Assembly: GCA_963718755.1 (NCBI GenBank)
Contig: OY970376.1
Location: forward strand, 124,001-188,000
Direction of reading: 5' to 3'
From: VRUE01 sp963718755
GTDB lineage: Bacteria; Actinomycetota; Thermoleophilia; Solirubrobacterales; 70-9
Length of the DNA: 64,000 nt
Position numbers and translations under genes: made by a program. The first letter of the stretch is position 1. Each line of letters opens with the position of its first letter. This document shows, piece by piece, positions 61,026 through 64,000 of the stretch. The notes beneath the pieces were generated by a model. That model was not told where the DNA came from and searched no databases. It saw nothing but the letters and a program-made list of their open reading frames with translations.

Positions 61026-62137
61026 CCCGCCGGCGTCTCGGCGCCGGCCAGCGCGACGATGCCCTCGCAGACCTCGAGCATCGCATCGAGGTTGCGGGCC
61101 GAAACGCTCTCGTCCGGCGTGTGGTTGGCCTCGGTCCCGTTGGCGAGCAGGACACAGTCGAAGCCGGCGCTGATCAACGCGTTGGCGTCGCTGCCGCCCC
61201 CGGTTGCAGTCCGCTTCGGCTCGAACCCGGCGCGGGCAAGGCCGGCCTCGGCAAGGCCGAGGGACCGAGAGCCCGCGGGGATCTCATAGCCACGGAAGAG
61301 CTCCTCGACCCGCACGTCGACGTCGCAACCGTGCGCGCTGGCGCCCCAGGCACAGGCCTCGGTCAGCTCGCCGGCGACAGCGGCGGCACGGTCGGCCCCG
61401 AGGCTGCGTGCCTCGGCGACGATCCGGCAGTGGCCGGGGACGACGTTGCCGGAGGTACCGCCGGCGATTACGCCGACGTTGGCGGTCGTCTCCTCGTCGA
61501 GCCGTCCCAGCTCCATTCGGGCGACCGCTGCGGCGGCGGCGGCAATAGCGTTGTTGCCGTCCTCGGGCCGGATCCCGGCGTGCGCCTCGACCCCAGAGAA
61601 GTCGGCGAGGATCTGTTGCTGGGTCGGCGAGGTGACGATCACCTCGCCGATCGCGCTGGCGTGATCGAGGATGAAACCGCAGTCGGCACGCAGGGCGCTC
61701 GGGTCGAAGGCTTTCGCCCCCCGCAGCCCCTGCTCCTCGGCAACGGTCAGCAGCAGCTCGATCCCGACGGGCGGCGGGTCGGAGGCATGGCGGGCGACCA
61801 GCTCGAGGAAGACCGCTACGGCTGCCTTGTTGTCGGCGCCGAGGATGGTCTCGCCGCGACTGCGGAAAACGCCCTCCTCGTCCACGACCTCGATCTGGCC
61901 GGGGTGCGGCACGGTGTCGATATGGGCGCAAAACATCACCCAGCGATCGGTTTGCCCCCGGAGGCGGGCGACGATGTTGCCGGCGCCGGCTGCAGCCGGA
62001 CCAGCCGCGCCGTCCTCGCTCACCTCCAGGCCGAGCGCGCGCAATTCGGCGAGCAGCGTGTCGGCTACCTCGCGCTCCTCCCCGGTCGGACTGCGAATCT
62101 CACAGAGCCGGACAAACGTCTCGTGCAGCCGGTCCAC
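61022..62137 (-). CDS. M20-family peptidase (PepT-like)
   Basis: A 371-residue metallopeptidase. Zinc residues are in VMFCAHIDTVPHPG (His-x-Asp), TILGADNKAAVAVFLE (bridging Asp), LLTVAEEQGLRGAKAF (Glu-Glu) and, near the end, NGTEANHTPDESV (His). A dimerisation lid domain lies in the middle (QQILADFSGVEAHAGIRPED). It resembles tripeptide aminopeptidase T and PepT2-like enzymes. It is cytosolic. Its stop overlaps the DUF3866 start by 4 bp, and it follows pyrG by 21 bp, so all are in one leftward operon. Confidence 0.9.
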   Translation of the reverse strand: MDRLHETFVRLCEIRSPTGEEREVADTLLAELRALGLEVSEDGAAGPAAAGAGNIVARLRGQTDRWVMFCAHIDTVPHPGQIEVVDEEGVFRSRGETILGADNKAAVAVFLELVARHASDPPPVGIELLLTVAEEQGLRGAKAFDPSALRADCGFILDHASAIGEVIVTSPTQQQILADFSGVEAHAGIRPEDGNNAIAAAAAAVARMELGRLDEETTANVGVIAGGTSGNVVPGHCRIVAEARSLGADRAAAVAGELTEACAWGASAHGCDVDVRVEELFRGYEIPAGSRSLGLAEAGLARAGFEPKRTATGGGSDANALISAGFDCVLLANGTEANHTPDESVSARNLDAMLEVCEGIVALAGAETPAG

Positions 62138-62158
62138 GATCGGACAGGCTAGATGGTC

Positions 62159-63826
<1,668 letters not shown>

Positions 63827-64000
63827 TGCGCGAGATCGAATCCCGGTCGCATCGCAATCTGATTCTCTGCGGACGGGATTCGGTCGAAGCCTTTGCTCAT
63901 CTGCCGAGCGAGTCTAGCCAGCGCAAGGGCGGAACCGATTCAATCGTCCGCGAAATAGATCGCAACTCGCCGAAAATGGTCACTGCAAGGACCGTCGCCA
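63827..64000. other. Upstream region of pyrG
   Basis: The last 174 bp hold no open frame of note. They presumably contain the pyrG promoter and leader. No attenuator, riboswitch or clear promoter boxes could be assigned before the window ends. Confidence 0.4.

Overview
The window is high-GC DNA from an actinobacterium. The set of conserved neighbours (yebC, pdxST, an M29 aminopeptidase, dnaG, a dGTPase, recO, fpg, xerD, a DUF3866 gene and pyrG) together with many Thermoleophilia-like membrane proteins suggests a member of the Solirubrobacterales, but this assignment is an inference from gene content only.

Layout. 1-19.4 kb is ordinary chromosome: yebC, the pdxS-pdxT-aminopeptidase operon, an RpiR-type regulator, small membrane-protein operons, a Ser/Thr kinase, a degenerate GGDEF/HD-GYP protein, PhzF, a TetR regulator divergent from a DUF2339-DUF3999 pair, an SGNH hydrolase and an acyltransferase. 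50.8-64 kb is chromosome again: an Hpt protein, a thioredoxin-like lipoprotein, an SDR enzyme, a glycosyltransferase, tRNA-Asn, and a long leftward replication/repair and nucleotide-metabolism cluster (dnaG, dgt, recO, fpg, xerD, DUF3866, M20 peptidase, pyrG).

19.4-50.8 kb is a compound mobile region built around one CAU-anticodon tRNA gene at 40782-40855. On the 3' side of the tRNA lies a 21-kb array. It starts with six degenerate att-like modules (19468, 23476, 24048, 24919, 26238, 28414). Five of them carry the 3' part of the tRNA, and all carry a shared arm of about 105 bp with short direct repeats. The modules separate short cargo segments: a LamG protein, a HEPN-like protein with HicAB, a zincin, a small alpha/beta protein, a beta-propeller lipoprotein, and an HNH protein with a membrane protein. 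The last segment (28.4-40.8 kb, element A) is a mobilisable element with a RelA/SpoT-HEPN gene pair, regulators, a MobF relaxase, an IS110-family insertion with a structured leader, an excisionase and a tyrosine integrase.

On the 5' side of the same tRNA is element B (40815-50814). It is bounded by a 46-bp direct repeat made of the 5' half of the tRNA. Every gene in it is on the minus strand: integrase, small genes, a P27-like small terminase, a zinc-ribbon/HTH protein, a Toprim-AAA primase/helicase, an RHH protein and a phage tape-measure protein. There is no capsid, portal or large terminase, so it looks like a phage satellite or a heavily reduced prophage.

The intact tRNA is therefore a junction product. 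Its 3' half abuts element A, its 5' half is the attachment core of element B, and its original upstream DNA now lies about 10 kb away in front of the tape-measure gene. The most interesting candidate system is this tRNA-anchored, integron-like accumulation of small defence-like cargo cassettes; the second is the satellite-like element B.
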